From NCBI GenBank assembly GCA_002319075.1, contig NVQB01000001.1, forward strand, positions 1,054,001 to 1,118,000: a stretch of DNA of 64,000 bases. Reading direction: 5' to 3'. The first letter of the stretch is position 1. Each line of letters begins with the position of its first letter. This document shows, one piece after another, positions 49,220-57,346 of this stretch. This DNA comes from Sphingobacteriaceae bacterium. GTDB taxonomy: Bacteria; Bacteroidota; Bacteroidia; B-17B0; Aurantibacillaceae. The notes beneath the pieces were generated by a model. The model was not told the DNA's origin. It worked only from the letters and a program-made list of their open reading frames with translations, and did not search any database. The translations under genes were made by a program, and so were the position numbers.

Positions 49220-50026
49220 TTATTTCTCTTGTTGTTTTGCTATCAGTTTACTGATTTGCTTGTATATTTTTTTGAGATCGTTTTGTTTTGAAATAAGATC
49301 CAGGTGTTTGTTCATCACACTTTCATCCTTGCGTTTTGCCGGGCCAGTTTGCGCTGCCCTGGGCTCTAGCGTGCGAATTTTCTGAGTGGTTTGTTCAATC
49401 AATGGAAGTAAAACTTCAAAGTTGAGATCTTTACTTGTTGAATCACGATTTATAAGATCAAATGCGCTTACGTATAAAGCATTGGTGAAATTATTCACTA
49501 AAACTGCTGCAAGGTGCAACTTCAATCTGTTTTTATAATCCAACGAAATTACGGTCTTACTAAAAAGATCAGCAAAATGTAAAAGTGTGTGTTCCGAATC
49601 ACGATTTTCTGATTCTACTATGATAGGTACATTTTTCCAATCAATACGCGCATCCCTTGAAAAGGTTTGCAATGGATAAAAAACACCCGTACTGTGAATT
49701 CTACCCCCAAGCTCCTGTAATTTTGCGCTTCCGGAAGTATGAACCAAAACGGCATTCGGATTTTTCACCGTTAATTTTGAAGCTACTTTTGAAATGTATT
49801 TATCCGTAACACAGATAAAATACATAGAGGCATCCGAGTCAATATACTGTAAACTCTCGCCGATTTTGCATTTAAGTTTCGTTTTAAACTCTGTAAGAAG
49901 AGGATTTTCCTGATGATTGTAAACGGAAATACTAAATTTTTTAAGGGATTGAAGATGTTTTGCAATGTGCCAGGCCACGTTACCGCAACCAATTATTACG
50001 ACCTTTTGCTTAGCTTCTTTTTCCAT
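49220..50026 (-). CDS. Rossmann/DUF2520 protein
   Basis: The protein has 268 residues. The N-terminus is a Rossmann nucleotide-binding fold (VVIIGCGNVAWHIAKHLQ), with VHTSGSAKLQELG and GVFYPLQTFSRD typical of the F420-oxidoreductase-like superfamily. The C-terminal half is a DUF2520 domain (KLHLAAVLVNNFTNALY, FEVLLPLIEQTTQK, GPAKRKDESVMNKHLDL). Such proteins are placed next to ccm/KdsC genes in Bacteroidota; their substrate is unknown. It abuts CcmF with no gap and KdsC with 1 nt. Confidence 0.85.
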   Translation of the reverse strand: MEKEAKQKVVIIGCGNVAWHIAKHLQSLKKFSISVYNHQENPLLTEFKTKLKCKIGESLQYIDSDASMYFICVTDKYISKVASKLTVKNPNAVLVHTSGSAKLQELGGRIHSTGVFYPLQTFSRDARIDWKNVPIIVESENRDSEHTLLHFADLFSKTVISLDYKNRLKLHLAAVLVNNFTNALYVSAFDLINRDSTSKDLNFEVLLPLIEQTTQKIRTLEPRAAQTGPAKRKDESVMNKHLDLISKQNDLKKIYKQISKLIAKQQEK

Positions 50027-52621
50027 TTATTCCGTTTGTTGCTTTAATTTACGCATTCTCTCCAGCATGGCAATACCAGTACCTAAAGCCATTATTAAAC
50101 AGCCAAGCCACAATACGTTGATGTATGGAAAGACATAAGCTTCCATTACAAAAAAATCGCGGTTATTTCCTACTTTCTCACTTAGTGTAATTTCAATTGT
50201 GCCATCTTCAGGATTTACTTTCCAGAATACCAGTTTTAATCCGAGCTCTTCTACAACGTCTTCCTGCGGTATAACCACATTACGTTTAATAATAAATTTA
50301 GGGTAAGCATAAAACGCTCTCGATTGCACGTCTACGCAGCGCAATACGGCAGTAACCTCCAACAGAGAATCGTTCTTTTCGTATTCACTCTGACTTAAAT
50401 TACTTCTCAAAGAATCAATCACAATGATGGCATTACTTGAAAAAATAGTATCACCCACGTGCCCTATATAATTTTTAGCTTCCGTAAAAGAATTTTTCTT
50501 TGCTGAACTTGTGTCAAAATCCATGATCGCATAAGTCACGTGCGTGTATATATCGCGATCCAGATAATGTTTGGTATCCGGCTCAGGAGAATTTCCCATT
50601 CGGGGATTTTGCTGAACATGTGGTTCTAAAGAAAAATCGTAAACCGGTTTGTTGTCCTTATTTAACTTCAGATAATCCACTTTAAAATAAACGTCAATAC
50701 CTTCGCGACGCTTGCCGGTAAAGGTAACCAGGTAAGGTCCCATTGGCAAAGTATCGCCCTGAGTTAACAGGATACTTTTCTTATCATCATATCCCTCGCC
50801 TAAGGCTGAAACTTTTCTCTCTGCCGTATTTTTCGAAAGCACAACTTTTTTAGATGTAGATATCAAAGCCCCTAACAAAACCATTGCAAAACCAATGTGC
50901 GCAATAGCGGCGCCACTTTTAGACACCTTGCCTTTTAAAACTGTTATAAAATAATCGCCATTGGCAATAGCGGCGAATAAACCAGCTATTAGCAACAGAG
51001 CGTAACTTACAAGGTTCCATTTTTCAGTACCGTTTGCTTCTGAGAAGTTATTTAAAAAGTAAAACGGAATAGCACAAACTGTCCCAAAAATCAAAGCCAA
51101 AAGAAAACTATAAGAAATACGTTTTAAAAATTTCTTTGAATCTGTCTTTTTGTATTTTAAAAATTGAGCTGCGGCAATAAGTACCATCAATATAATGGTA
51201 AAAGGCACCATCCAGATATTGTAAGTTGGAACTTTTGGTGGAGCAAACTGTGTATCAAAAAGTTTATTGATAACGGGAATGGAGGTAAAATAAGTGATGA
51301 TCAAAGAGGAAAGGATTAATATCAATGACCCTAGAAACATCCAAAATTCACGGGAAAAAAGTTCTTCTTCGTCTTTCTCTTTTGGAAAGTAGAGATAATA
51401 GGAAATTGCTGTGATAATTCCTGAAGCAGAGATCCAGCATAAAAGCAGAATTTTTTTATAGCCATAAAGTGCGCCAAATACAAGTAGTAGCAACGAAATA
51501 ACCATATACGAAACCCGGAATAGATTATCGCGGATTAATAAAGCAACGCTAATGAATATAAAAGTCAATACATATAGCACCAATTGTCCCGTCATACCAA
51601 GGTCTGTAAAGGCATGCACAGAAGCGTTTCCAAGCACACCACTTCTTGTTAGAAAGGTAGAATAAAGAACCAGTAAAAAACTTCCTATAGTTAAAAAATG
51701 TGTGGTAAATAATGAGCCACCTTTATTTTTATTAATGATCATAGTGTGGCCAGCGGCCACCAAAACAAGCCAGGGCACAAGTGAGGCATTCTCCACAGGA
51801 TCCCAGGCCCAGAACCCGCCGAAGCTCAATGCTTCATAGGCCCATGCCCCACCCATTAAAATACCCACTCCCAAAACAAGAATTCCAAAATAAGTCCACG
51901 GCAAGGCAATAGTTTGCCACCTGGTGTATTGTTTATTCCACAAAGCTGCGATAGAAAATGCAAAAGGAACTAAGGTAGATGCAAAGCCCAAAAATAAAGT
52001 TGGTGGATGAATAGTCATCCAGTAATTCATAAGCAAAGGATTGAGACCTCTTGCAAACTTAACGGTATTGGCCATGAAATTAGCTCCGTTAAGCCAGGGC
52101 AAATTCATATAATCGGCATGTTCGCGTAACAACAAGAAAGGGTTGCTTCCGATTTTATAATCGAAAACATAAACGCCAAGAATCATACTTGCCAGAAAAA
52201 CCTGTACCAGCGAGAAAATTGTCATAACAGGAACTTCCCATTCACCACCTTTTAACTGCTTTTTAAGTATAATGCCAAGAACAACATTCCAGAAAGTCCA
52301 CAATAAAAAGCTACCCTCCTGACCTTCCCAGAAACAAGACAGAATATATTTCATATTCATATCCATATTACTATGCTGAAAAACATACTGGTATTCAAAA
52401 AAATGATTGAATAGCATGTAGAACAATGTGCCAATAATTCCTATCACCGCAAAACCATGAAGGTTAAAAGCAAAACGTGCGAGTTTTACAAATTCGTTGT
52501 TTTTATACGAAAGATAAAAGCTCAGAAAGGAAAGAAGAGCTGCAACAAAAGATAAGATTATGAAGGCGTTTCCCAGATTACCTGCCCACAAACGTTCACC
52601 AACAGTATTAATAAAAGTCAT
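50027..52621 (-). CDS. ccmF: Cytochrome c maturation protein CcmF
   Basis: The protein has 864 residues and about fifteen transmembrane helices. The WWD haem-handling signature is GGFWAWDPVENASLVPWLVLVAAGH; further family motifs are WEGQEGSFLLWTFW and MTIHPPTLFLGFAST. CcmF is the haem lyase core that attaches haem to apocytochrome c at the periplasmic face (System I). A periplasmic domain occupies ~600-830. It lies downstream of CcmE with a 7-nt gap. CcmG/CcmH-type proteins are not in this window. Confidence 0.93.
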   Translation of the reverse strand: MTFINTVGERLWAGNLGNAFIILSFVAALLSFLSFYLSYKNNEFVKLARFAFNLHGFAVIGIIGTLFYMLFNHFFEYQYVFQHSNMDMNMKYILSCFWEGQEGSFLLWTFWNVVLGIILKKQLKGGEWEVPVMTIFSLVQVFLASMILGVYVFDYKIGSNPFLLLREHADYMNLPWLNGANFMANTVKFARGLNPLLMNYWMTIHPPTLFLGFASTLVPFAFSIAALWNKQYTRWQTIALPWTYFGILVLGVGILMGGAWAYEALSFGGFWAWDPVENASLVPWLVLVAAGHTMIINKNKGGSLFTTHFLTIGSFLLVLYSTFLTRSGVLGNASVHAFTDLGMTGQLVLYVLTFIFISVALLIRDNLFRVSYMVISLLLLVFGALYGYKKILLLCWISASGIITAISYYLYFPKEKDEEELFSREFWMFLGSLILILSSLIITYFTSIPVINKLFDTQFAPPKVPTYNIWMVPFTIILMVLIAAAQFLKYKKTDSKKFLKRISYSFLLALIFGTVCAIPFYFLNNFSEANGTEKWNLVSYALLLIAGLFAAIANGDYFITVLKGKVSKSGAAIAHIGFAMVLLGALISTSKKVVLSKNTAERKVSALGEGYDDKKSILLTQGDTLPMGPYLVTFTGKRREGIDVYFKVDYLKLNKDNKPVYDFSLEPHVQQNPRMGNSPEPDTKHYLDRDIYTHVTYAIMDFDTSSAKKNSFTEAKNYIGHVGDTIFSSNAIIVIDSLRSNLSQSEYEKNDSLLEVTAVLRCVDVQSRAFYAYPKFIIKRNVVIPQEDVVEELGLKLVFWKVNPEDGTIEITLSEKVGNNRDFFVMEAYVFPYINVLWLGCLIMALGTGIAMLERMRKLKQQTE

Positions 52622-52628
52622 AAGGAAA

Positions 52629-53015
52629 TTAATTTACCTGAGGTTTAGCGTCGTTGTATTTACTTGGGCATTTCATTAAAATGTCGTTAGCATGAAAATT
52701 ATCCCCTTGCATTTTTCCTATCAAAACGATTTGTTCGCTTTTTTCAAAATCCTGAGGTTTACTTTTGTGCAACACAACCTGTTTAATTACACCTTTATTA
52801 TCAATCATGCTAAAAAGAAACTGGTCGGGATTTTCTTTTGGATTGTAAACCTGCGGCTGGGCTTTATCCAGCTTTCCTACTACGTGAAACTCTCTATCAG
52901 GATTCGAAATCGCTTCAGTGAAATCAGCGTAGGTACTTGTGTTTTTTAAGGAAACAAAAATTACGCCGATAGCAACAGCAATAACGATGATTCCAAGTAT
53001 GTGTAATTTTTTCAT
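52629..53015 (-). CDS. ccmE: CcmE haem chaperone with CxxxY site
   Basis: The protein has 128 residues. A signal anchor (LHILGIIVIAVAIGVIFVSL) precedes the OB-fold domain (REFHVVGKLDKAQPQ, ADEQIVLIGKMQGD-like, FHANDILMKCPSKY). The haem-binding position has cysteine at residue 116 and tyrosine at 120 (CPSKY) in place of the usual HxxxY. A natural CxxxY CcmE is known from Desulfovibrio and other anaerobes, where the Ccm system also lacks CcmH and CcmG. The gene is 32 nt after CcmD and 7 nt before CcmF. Confidence 0.9.
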   Translation of the reverse strand: MKKLHILGIIVIAVAIGVIFVSLKNTSTYADFTEAISNPDREFHVVGKLDKAQPQVYNPKENPDQFLFSMIDNKGVIKQVVLHKSKPQDFEKSEQIVLIGKMQGDNFHANDILMKCPSKYNDAKPQVN

Positions 53016-53020
53016 TTTCT

Positions 53021-53057
53021 GTTAGTCAATAGTTTATAGTTGAAAGCCTATAGTTTA
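53021..53057. repeat. Related degenerate repeat between ccmD and ccmE
   Basis: AGTCAATAGTTTATAGTTGA followed by CCTATAGTTTATCG fills the 32-nt gap and runs into the 3' end of ccmD. The units match those in the ccmB-ccmC gap. Confidence 0.5.
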
Positions 53058-53290
53058 TCGTGTTTTACTTCGTTCACTTTCGCTTCAATTTTTTTCAGTT
53101 TGCGTTCAATATAAACTAAAAGGCAAACGAGAGATAAAAATATTATCCCAATTACCGCGATTACAATATAGATTTTTCCATCCAGCCTGAATGCATCTGC
53201 CATTTCAGGCGATTCAGAATCAACAGCTCCTTCGGCTTTTGAAAAAAAGCTCAGCAATACAAACACAAATCCTAAAATCTTCTTAATCAT
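53048..53290 (-). CDS. ccmD: CcmD-like small membrane protein
   Basis: The protein has 80 residues. A signal-like N-terminus (MIKKILGFVFVLLSFFSKAEG) is followed by one transmembrane helix (IYIVIAVIGIIFLSLVCLLVYIERKLKKIE) ending in a basic coil, as in CcmD-type proteins of Bacteroidota. CcmD stabilises the CcmABC haem-export complex. The assignment rests on size, topology and its place between ccmC and ccmE. Its start overlaps the ccmC stop by 8 nt. Confidence 0.75.
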   Translation of the reverse strand: MIKKILGFVFVLLSFFSKAEGAVDSESPEMADAFRLDGKIYIVIAVIGIIFLSLVCLLVYIERKLKKIEAKVNEVKHDKL

Positions 53291-53942
53291 CCAGTTTACT
53301 TTTTATAAAACTAATTCTGTTTTTAATTTGAAAAATCCAATAACTAAAAAAAACCCAACCGATTACCGCCGGATAAAAAACCATTCGCATACTGTCGTTA
53401 AGGTCATATTTAGCAAAGGCAGGATTACCTCCATTGCCGGGATGCAAAGAATCTGTAAGTCTTGGAAGGACCATAATAAAAACATTCATCATCACATAAG
53501 CAAAAATATTGTAGACCGCTGAAATGCGAGCGCGTTTTAATTCGTCTTCGATAGAAAAGCGTAAAATAAAATAAGCGAGGTAAATCAAAATACTAATAGC
53601 AACGCCATTTAGTTTTGGATCCTGAAAAGTCCACCACGTACCCCAGGTAAATTTAGCCCATACACAACCTGTTAACAAACCCGGAATACTAAAGAAAAAA
53701 CCAGTAAGAGCTGCATTGTATGCTTTGGTATCATTTACCAGATCAGTTTTTGACAAAGCCATAAGACTCTGAATAAGCGAAACCGTCATCATAAAAAGCA
53801 TTGCAAACCAAATGGGAACATGATAATACACGTTGCGAATGGTTTCGTTTAAAATATCCAGACGCGGAACCGGATTCAGTAAACCCCAGATAAGGGTATA
53901 AAAAATAAGAATTACCGAAAGTATTTTGTACCAGTGCTTCAT
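53283..53942 (-). CDS. ccmC: Cytochrome c maturation protein CcmC
   Basis: The protein has 219 residues and six transmembrane helices. The tryptophan-rich motif is AKFTWGTWWTFQDPKLNG, a variant of WGTxWxxDxRLT; conserved histidines lie in NVYYHVPIWFAM and TDSLHPGNGG. CcmC loads haem onto CcmE at the periplasmic side. The gap to ccmB is 141 nt and carries degenerate repeats. CcmA, the ATPase subunit, is not seen in this window. Confidence 0.9.
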   Translation of the reverse strand: MKHWYKILSVILIFYTLIWGLLNPVPRLDILNETIRNVYYHVPIWFAMLFMMTVSLIQSLMALSKTDLVNDTKAYNAALTGFFFSIPGLLTGCVWAKFTWGTWWTFQDPKLNGVAISILIYLAYFILRFSIEDELKRARISAVYNIFAYVMMNVFIMVLPRLTDSLHPGNGGNPAFAKYDLNDSMRMVFYPAVIGWVFFSYWIFQIKNRISFIKSKLDD

Positions 53943-53948
53943 CGCGAA

Positions 53949-54076
53949 GTTTATAGTTGATAGTCGATAGTTTATAGTTTGTATCTGCTAATTTATGTAT
54001 ACAGTTAATTCCAAAAACGAAAACCAACTATTAAAATTAAGCTATTGACTATTGACTAAAAACTATTGACTAAAAC
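53949..54076. repeat. Degenerate ACTATTGACT-type repeats between ccmB and ccmC
   Basis: Short AT-rich units (AGTTTATAGTTGATAGTCGATAG on the plus strand at 53949-53981, and CTATTGACTATTGACTAAAA at 54042-54076) recur in opposite orientation, so the two groups can pair. A related copy lies at 53021-53057 between ccmD and ccmE. The repeats do not encode a protein. Confidence 0.6.
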
Positions 54077-54083
54077 CTGTTTT

Positions 54084-54734
54084 TTAATCCCGCCAAAGAT
54101 AGGGAAATAATAGAAAAGAAAGGGCTATGGTTAAAACATTTAATGCAGCCAAAATCACAATAAAATCAAAACCTACCCCGGCCCATTCTATTCCGTCTAC
54201 AGCTTGTTTGCTTACTCTGATAATTACCAGAATAAGCGGCATTATAACCGGGAAACTGAGAATGCTCATAATGGCAAAATTACCGCTGGCTTTGCTGGCA
54301 ATTGCACTCATAAGGCTTAATACCCCTGCCAGACCTGTTGAGGCAAGAACCAACACTATAAAGAATAATCCTAAATTTTCAACTTCATTCCTGATAAAAA
54401 AGGCATAAAAGAAAAAAGTAATAAAACTCAGGCAAAGCATAAAAACCATATTATAAAGCACCTTAGAAACAATAAAATGCTGCGGACTGTAATGCAGGAA
54501 ATTAAAAAGGGCTTGTCCCCCGGTTTCTTTTATAAAACTTTTGCCGCTAATTGTAACAGAGGTAAAAAGCGTAATGATCCAGAAAAGCGCGTTCCAGGTA
54601 GGCTTGTCGACTTTTCCCTTAAAACAAAGCGCGCTGACAAAAATGGTGCCGATTACGTAGACCAACACACCCCCCAAAGTCGACTTTTGGCGAAATTCAA
54701 GCAAAAATTCTTTTTTTATGAGTGAGGACAGCAT
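54084..54734 (-). CDS. ccmB: Haem exporter subunit CcmB
   Basis: The protein has 216 residues and six transmembrane helices of an ABC-2-type permease. The N-terminal LIKKEFLLEFRQKSTLGGVLVYVIGT and FIKETGGQALFNFLHYSP resemble CcmB. CcmB works with CcmA and CcmC to release holo-CcmE. It begins this minus-strand run; 168 nt separate it from the divergent polysaccharide deacetylase. Confidence 0.85.
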   Translation of the reverse strand: MLSSLIKKEFLLEFRQKSTLGGVLVYVIGTIFVSALCFKGKVDKPTWNALFWIITLFTSVTISGKSFIKETGGQALFNFLHYSPQHFIVSKVLYNMVFMLCLSFITFFFYAFFIRNEVENLGLFFIVLVLASTGLAGVLSLMSAIASKASGNFAIMSILSFPVIMPLILVIIRVSKQAVDGIEWAGVGFDFIVILAALNVLTIALSFLLFPYLWRD

Positions 54735-54901
54735 TTATTTAGATGTTCACAATATTACGCAAAGAATGCCGAATTTTCATCTGATCAACAAGGCTTTTCC
54801 TTTATTGACTAAACGTCAAACTAAATCCGGGGCTGGATAATTCCTTTTACCATCCAAAAAGATTAATTATTTTCGTGAAACTGATCCGACAAAAAGTTTA
54901 A

Positions 54902-55906
54902 ATGCGTCTTTCGAAAAAAATAGCCCGCAATTTTGTACTTCCTGCAGCACTTGCGTTTGGAATAGATAAATACTTTTTAGGTAAATCTAAAACATCGTGC
55001 TGTATTCTTAATTTTCATGGCGTAAGAAAAAACAATAATGCTGTTTTTAACAACAGACATATGCCGGTTTCTGAATTTGAAAAAGTAATTGTTTACATTA
55101 AAAAAAACTTTGACATCGTTCCCCTCAGCGAGATATTTGAAATTCATCGCGCCAAAAGAAAAGTTTCCAGGAAAACTCTTGCACTTACCTTTGATGATGG
55201 TTATGAGAACAATTTTAACATCGCACTTCCTGTTCTTAAAAAACATAACGTTCCTGCAACTTTCTATATCATTTCTAAGTCGCTTGTAGAGGATAACTAT
55301 TTGGCATGGCCTGATATGATTGACATCATAAAAAAAAACCACAAAGAAGACATTGTAGTTAAAAATTACGTTTTTAAATTTCCGTCTTTTTATAATGAAG
55401 CACTGAAACTGGATTTGCCCGCGTATCTTAAAACACTAGGTGAACACACAGAAACGCTTGCCTCAGAACTTCTTGATCGCTTTGGTTACAAAACAAAAGA
55501 GTTAAACGCATCTCCCGAATTATTACGACTTATAAAAGGCAAAGAACTGGCCAACTATGCTAATGAATCTTTGATAGAATTTGGGGCACATTCACACTCA
55601 CATTTTAACATGGAATTTTTAAACAAAGAGGCAGCCGTAGAAGAATTCAAGCTTTCCAAAGAACTCATCGAAGCAACAATCGGAAAAGATGTTATTACTT
55701 TTGCCTTTCCCGATGGAAGCTATTCGAAGGAAACTGTTGAACTAGCAAAAGATCAGGGCTACCTGAACATTGCTGCTGTGGGCTACCGACACAACGAAAA
55801 CAACTCTGATCCAAATTTGCTGGCGAGATTTACGATTAGTAATTCTACTACTTACGAATCGAATGTGTTGAGACTTTCGAAACAATTCGATTTATACGGT
55901 TTTTGA
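54902..55906 (+). CDS. Polysaccharide deacetylase (NodB domain, CE4)
   Basis: The protein has 334 residues. The NodB domain runs from about residue 35. The metal-binding motifs are LTFDDGYENNF (catalytic Asp pair) and HSHSHFNM (metal His pair); FPDGSYSKETVELA is the later conserved segment. Such enzymes remove N-acetyl or O-acetyl groups from surface polysaccharide or peptidoglycan; the substrate is not clear. There is no typical signal peptide. Its stop meets the GNAT gene end to end, so the two converge. Confidence 0.88.
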   Translation: MRLSKKIARNFVLPAALAFGIDKYFLGKSKTSCCILNFHGVRKNNNAVFNNRHMPVSEFEKVIVYIKKNFDIVPLSEIFEIHRAKRKVSRKTLALTFDDGYENNFNIALPVLKKHNVPATFYIISKSLVEDNYLAWPDMIDIIKKNHKEDIVVKNYVFKFPSFYNEALKLDLPAYLKTLGEHTETLASELLDRFGYKTKELNASPELLRLIKGKELANYANESLIEFGAHSHSHFNMEFLNKEAAVEEFKLSKELIEATIGKDVITFAFPDGSYSKETVELAKDQGYLNIAAVGYRHNENNSDPNLLARFTISNSTTYESNVLRLSKQFDLYGF

Positions 55907-56848
55907 TTAATACGTATCAAAATCAATTGCATTATAAGCGAATTTTGAAGGATTTATGGAATCATCAAAATTTATGTAACCAATTGGATCTTTTCCCAAG
56001 AGAACATATTTTTCTTTCATGTAGTGATCATATAAAGTTTCGTTTGTTAAGGATAGATGCACAGATGAACAACCTATTGCTTTTGCCAAGGTAAATAAAC
56101 CCTCAATAACCTTAAAAAATTGCGACTTTTCACAATGGTCAATATCTCCTACCCAAAGCCTGCCGTCAATTTTTAAAGAACACCAAACATTCTCAATTTT
56201 TACGGTGAAAGAATTGTAATAGCTTTTGTAGAGAAAAAAAACAGCATCGTGAATTATAAATCCGTGTGTATTCTGTTGTTTTTGAAGAGAGTTTGAAAAT
56301 TCAGAATTCAGTGTGTATTTCTTTAATCTAATTTTTATGAAAATTTCATGTAGAGGTTTTAAAAAGGATATTTTTTTAGCGAGTTTATCAAAAGGTAATA
56401 CCCCAGTTTTAATGGTGTAATTATTAATATCACTATAAAACTGCCAATTTAATTTCTTTTTAAATCCTGGAAAAGAATTTTTATTCGGAAAACCAAAAAC
56501 AAATTTAATTCCTTGCTCCTGAGCCAAAATATATGTCTTTTTAGCTAACTCGGTAAAAAGACCTTTGCCCTGGTGTTTAGGATGAGTCATGGTATCACCA
56601 GATTGGGCAACCAGAATTTCCTTACCTTCAATTTGGGCCAATAATGGAAAAACGCCGTAATATCCGGCAGGTTCATCCGTTTTATTATCTAAAGCCAGAA
56701 ACCCAATATATGCAGATCCAAAGGCAGCAGTATCAAATTTCTTTTTTAAAAAATCGACACTTACTTTAGAATTGAAACTTTCTCTATATAAAGAAACTAA
56801 TTGAAAAAGGTTCTCTTCTGAAACTCTAACAAATTTGTAATTATCCAT
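55907..56848 (-). CDS. GNAT family N-acetyltransferase
   Basis: The protein has 313 residues. The acetyl-CoA site is in SGDTMTHPKHQGKGLFTELAKKTY (R/Q-x-x-G-x-G), near residues 80-100; the N-terminal YRESFNSKVSVDFLKKKF and the loop GFPNKNSFPGFKKKLNW are those of large bacterial GNATs. I chose the ATG at 56848 (MDNYKFVRVS); the longer frame starts at GTG and adds 16 unrelated residues. The acyl acceptor is unknown; a surface sugar is possible, given the deacetylase and FkbM neighbours. Confidence 0.8.
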   Translation of the reverse strand: MDNYKFVRVSEENLFQLVSLYRESFNSKVSVDFLKKKFDTAAFGSAYIGFLALDNKTDEPAGYYGVFPLLAQIEGKEILVAQSGDTMTHPKHQGKGLFTELAKKTYILAQEQGIKFVFGFPNKNSFPGFKKKLNWQFYSDINNYTIKTGVLPFDKLAKKISFLKPLHEIFIKIRLKKYTLNSEFSNSLQKQQNTHGFIIHDAVFFLYKSYYNSFTVKIENVWCSLKIDGRLWVGDIDHCEKSQFFKVIEGLFTLAKAIGCSSVHLSLTNETLYDHYMKEKYVLLGKDPIGYINFDDSINPSKFAYNAIDFDTY

Positions 56849-57103
56849 TTGGTTTTCTCTTCTATTTTTTTCCAAGTTTACACTTAATTCTAACACTAAA
56901 ATTTATATGTTCAAAAATTTCAGTGATGTTTAAATAACCATAGCGTGTCCGCTACTTTAAAATCACTTTATATTCTACTTTTCAAAATTTGCAAGACTTC
57001 ACTTTTTTTTCGTCTTGGTATTTCTACAAAAGTCTTATCCTCATGGTTAAAAAGCACGCATTACCCTTTGAATATGCTTCCACATAATTTAAGCTAATGT
57101 AGA
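56849..57103. other. Intergenic gap before the possible small RNA, no gene seen
   Basis: No convincing frame or tRNA-like fold. It should carry the GNAT promoter. The adjacent right part contains a promoter-terminator pair, listed separately. Confidence 0.4.
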
Positions 57104-57316
57104 TACCTTTGCAAACTCTTATAAAAAACAGATCCGTTTATCAAACTTGCATTTTATCCGTTGAACGGTACTTTTTATTGTTGATTAAGAATTAATTTTG
57201 AAGTCAATTAGAACTTAACTATCAGAGATGCATGCAGAATAAGTGTTGCGATCTGGCAAAAAAAATTTTGCCCAAAAAACAAAAAAACCCTTCACGTTCT
57301 TATTGTGAGGGGTTTT
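57104..57316 (+). ncRNA. Candidate small RNA between a -7 box and a terminator
   Basis: TACCTTTG at 57104-57111 matches TAnnTTTG and faces right, but no protein gene follows on this strand; the only frame, from 57232, runs through the terminator hairpin. A hairpin with AAAACCC/GGGTTTT lies at 57284-57316. A transcript of about 200 nt would fit between them. The -33 element is weak and the hairpin has a better T-run on the other strand, where it ends the FkbM gene, so this is tentative. Confidence 0.25.
57284..57316. terminator. Terminator downstream of the FkbM gene
   Basis: AAAACCC-TT-CAC pairs with GTG-AG-GGGTTTT around a 9-nt loop, followed on the minus strand by a T-rich run. It lies 31 nt after the FkbM stop. 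Confidence 0.8.
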
Positions 57317-57346
57317 ACGTTTGTTATAGTTTTAAAAATTGTACAA

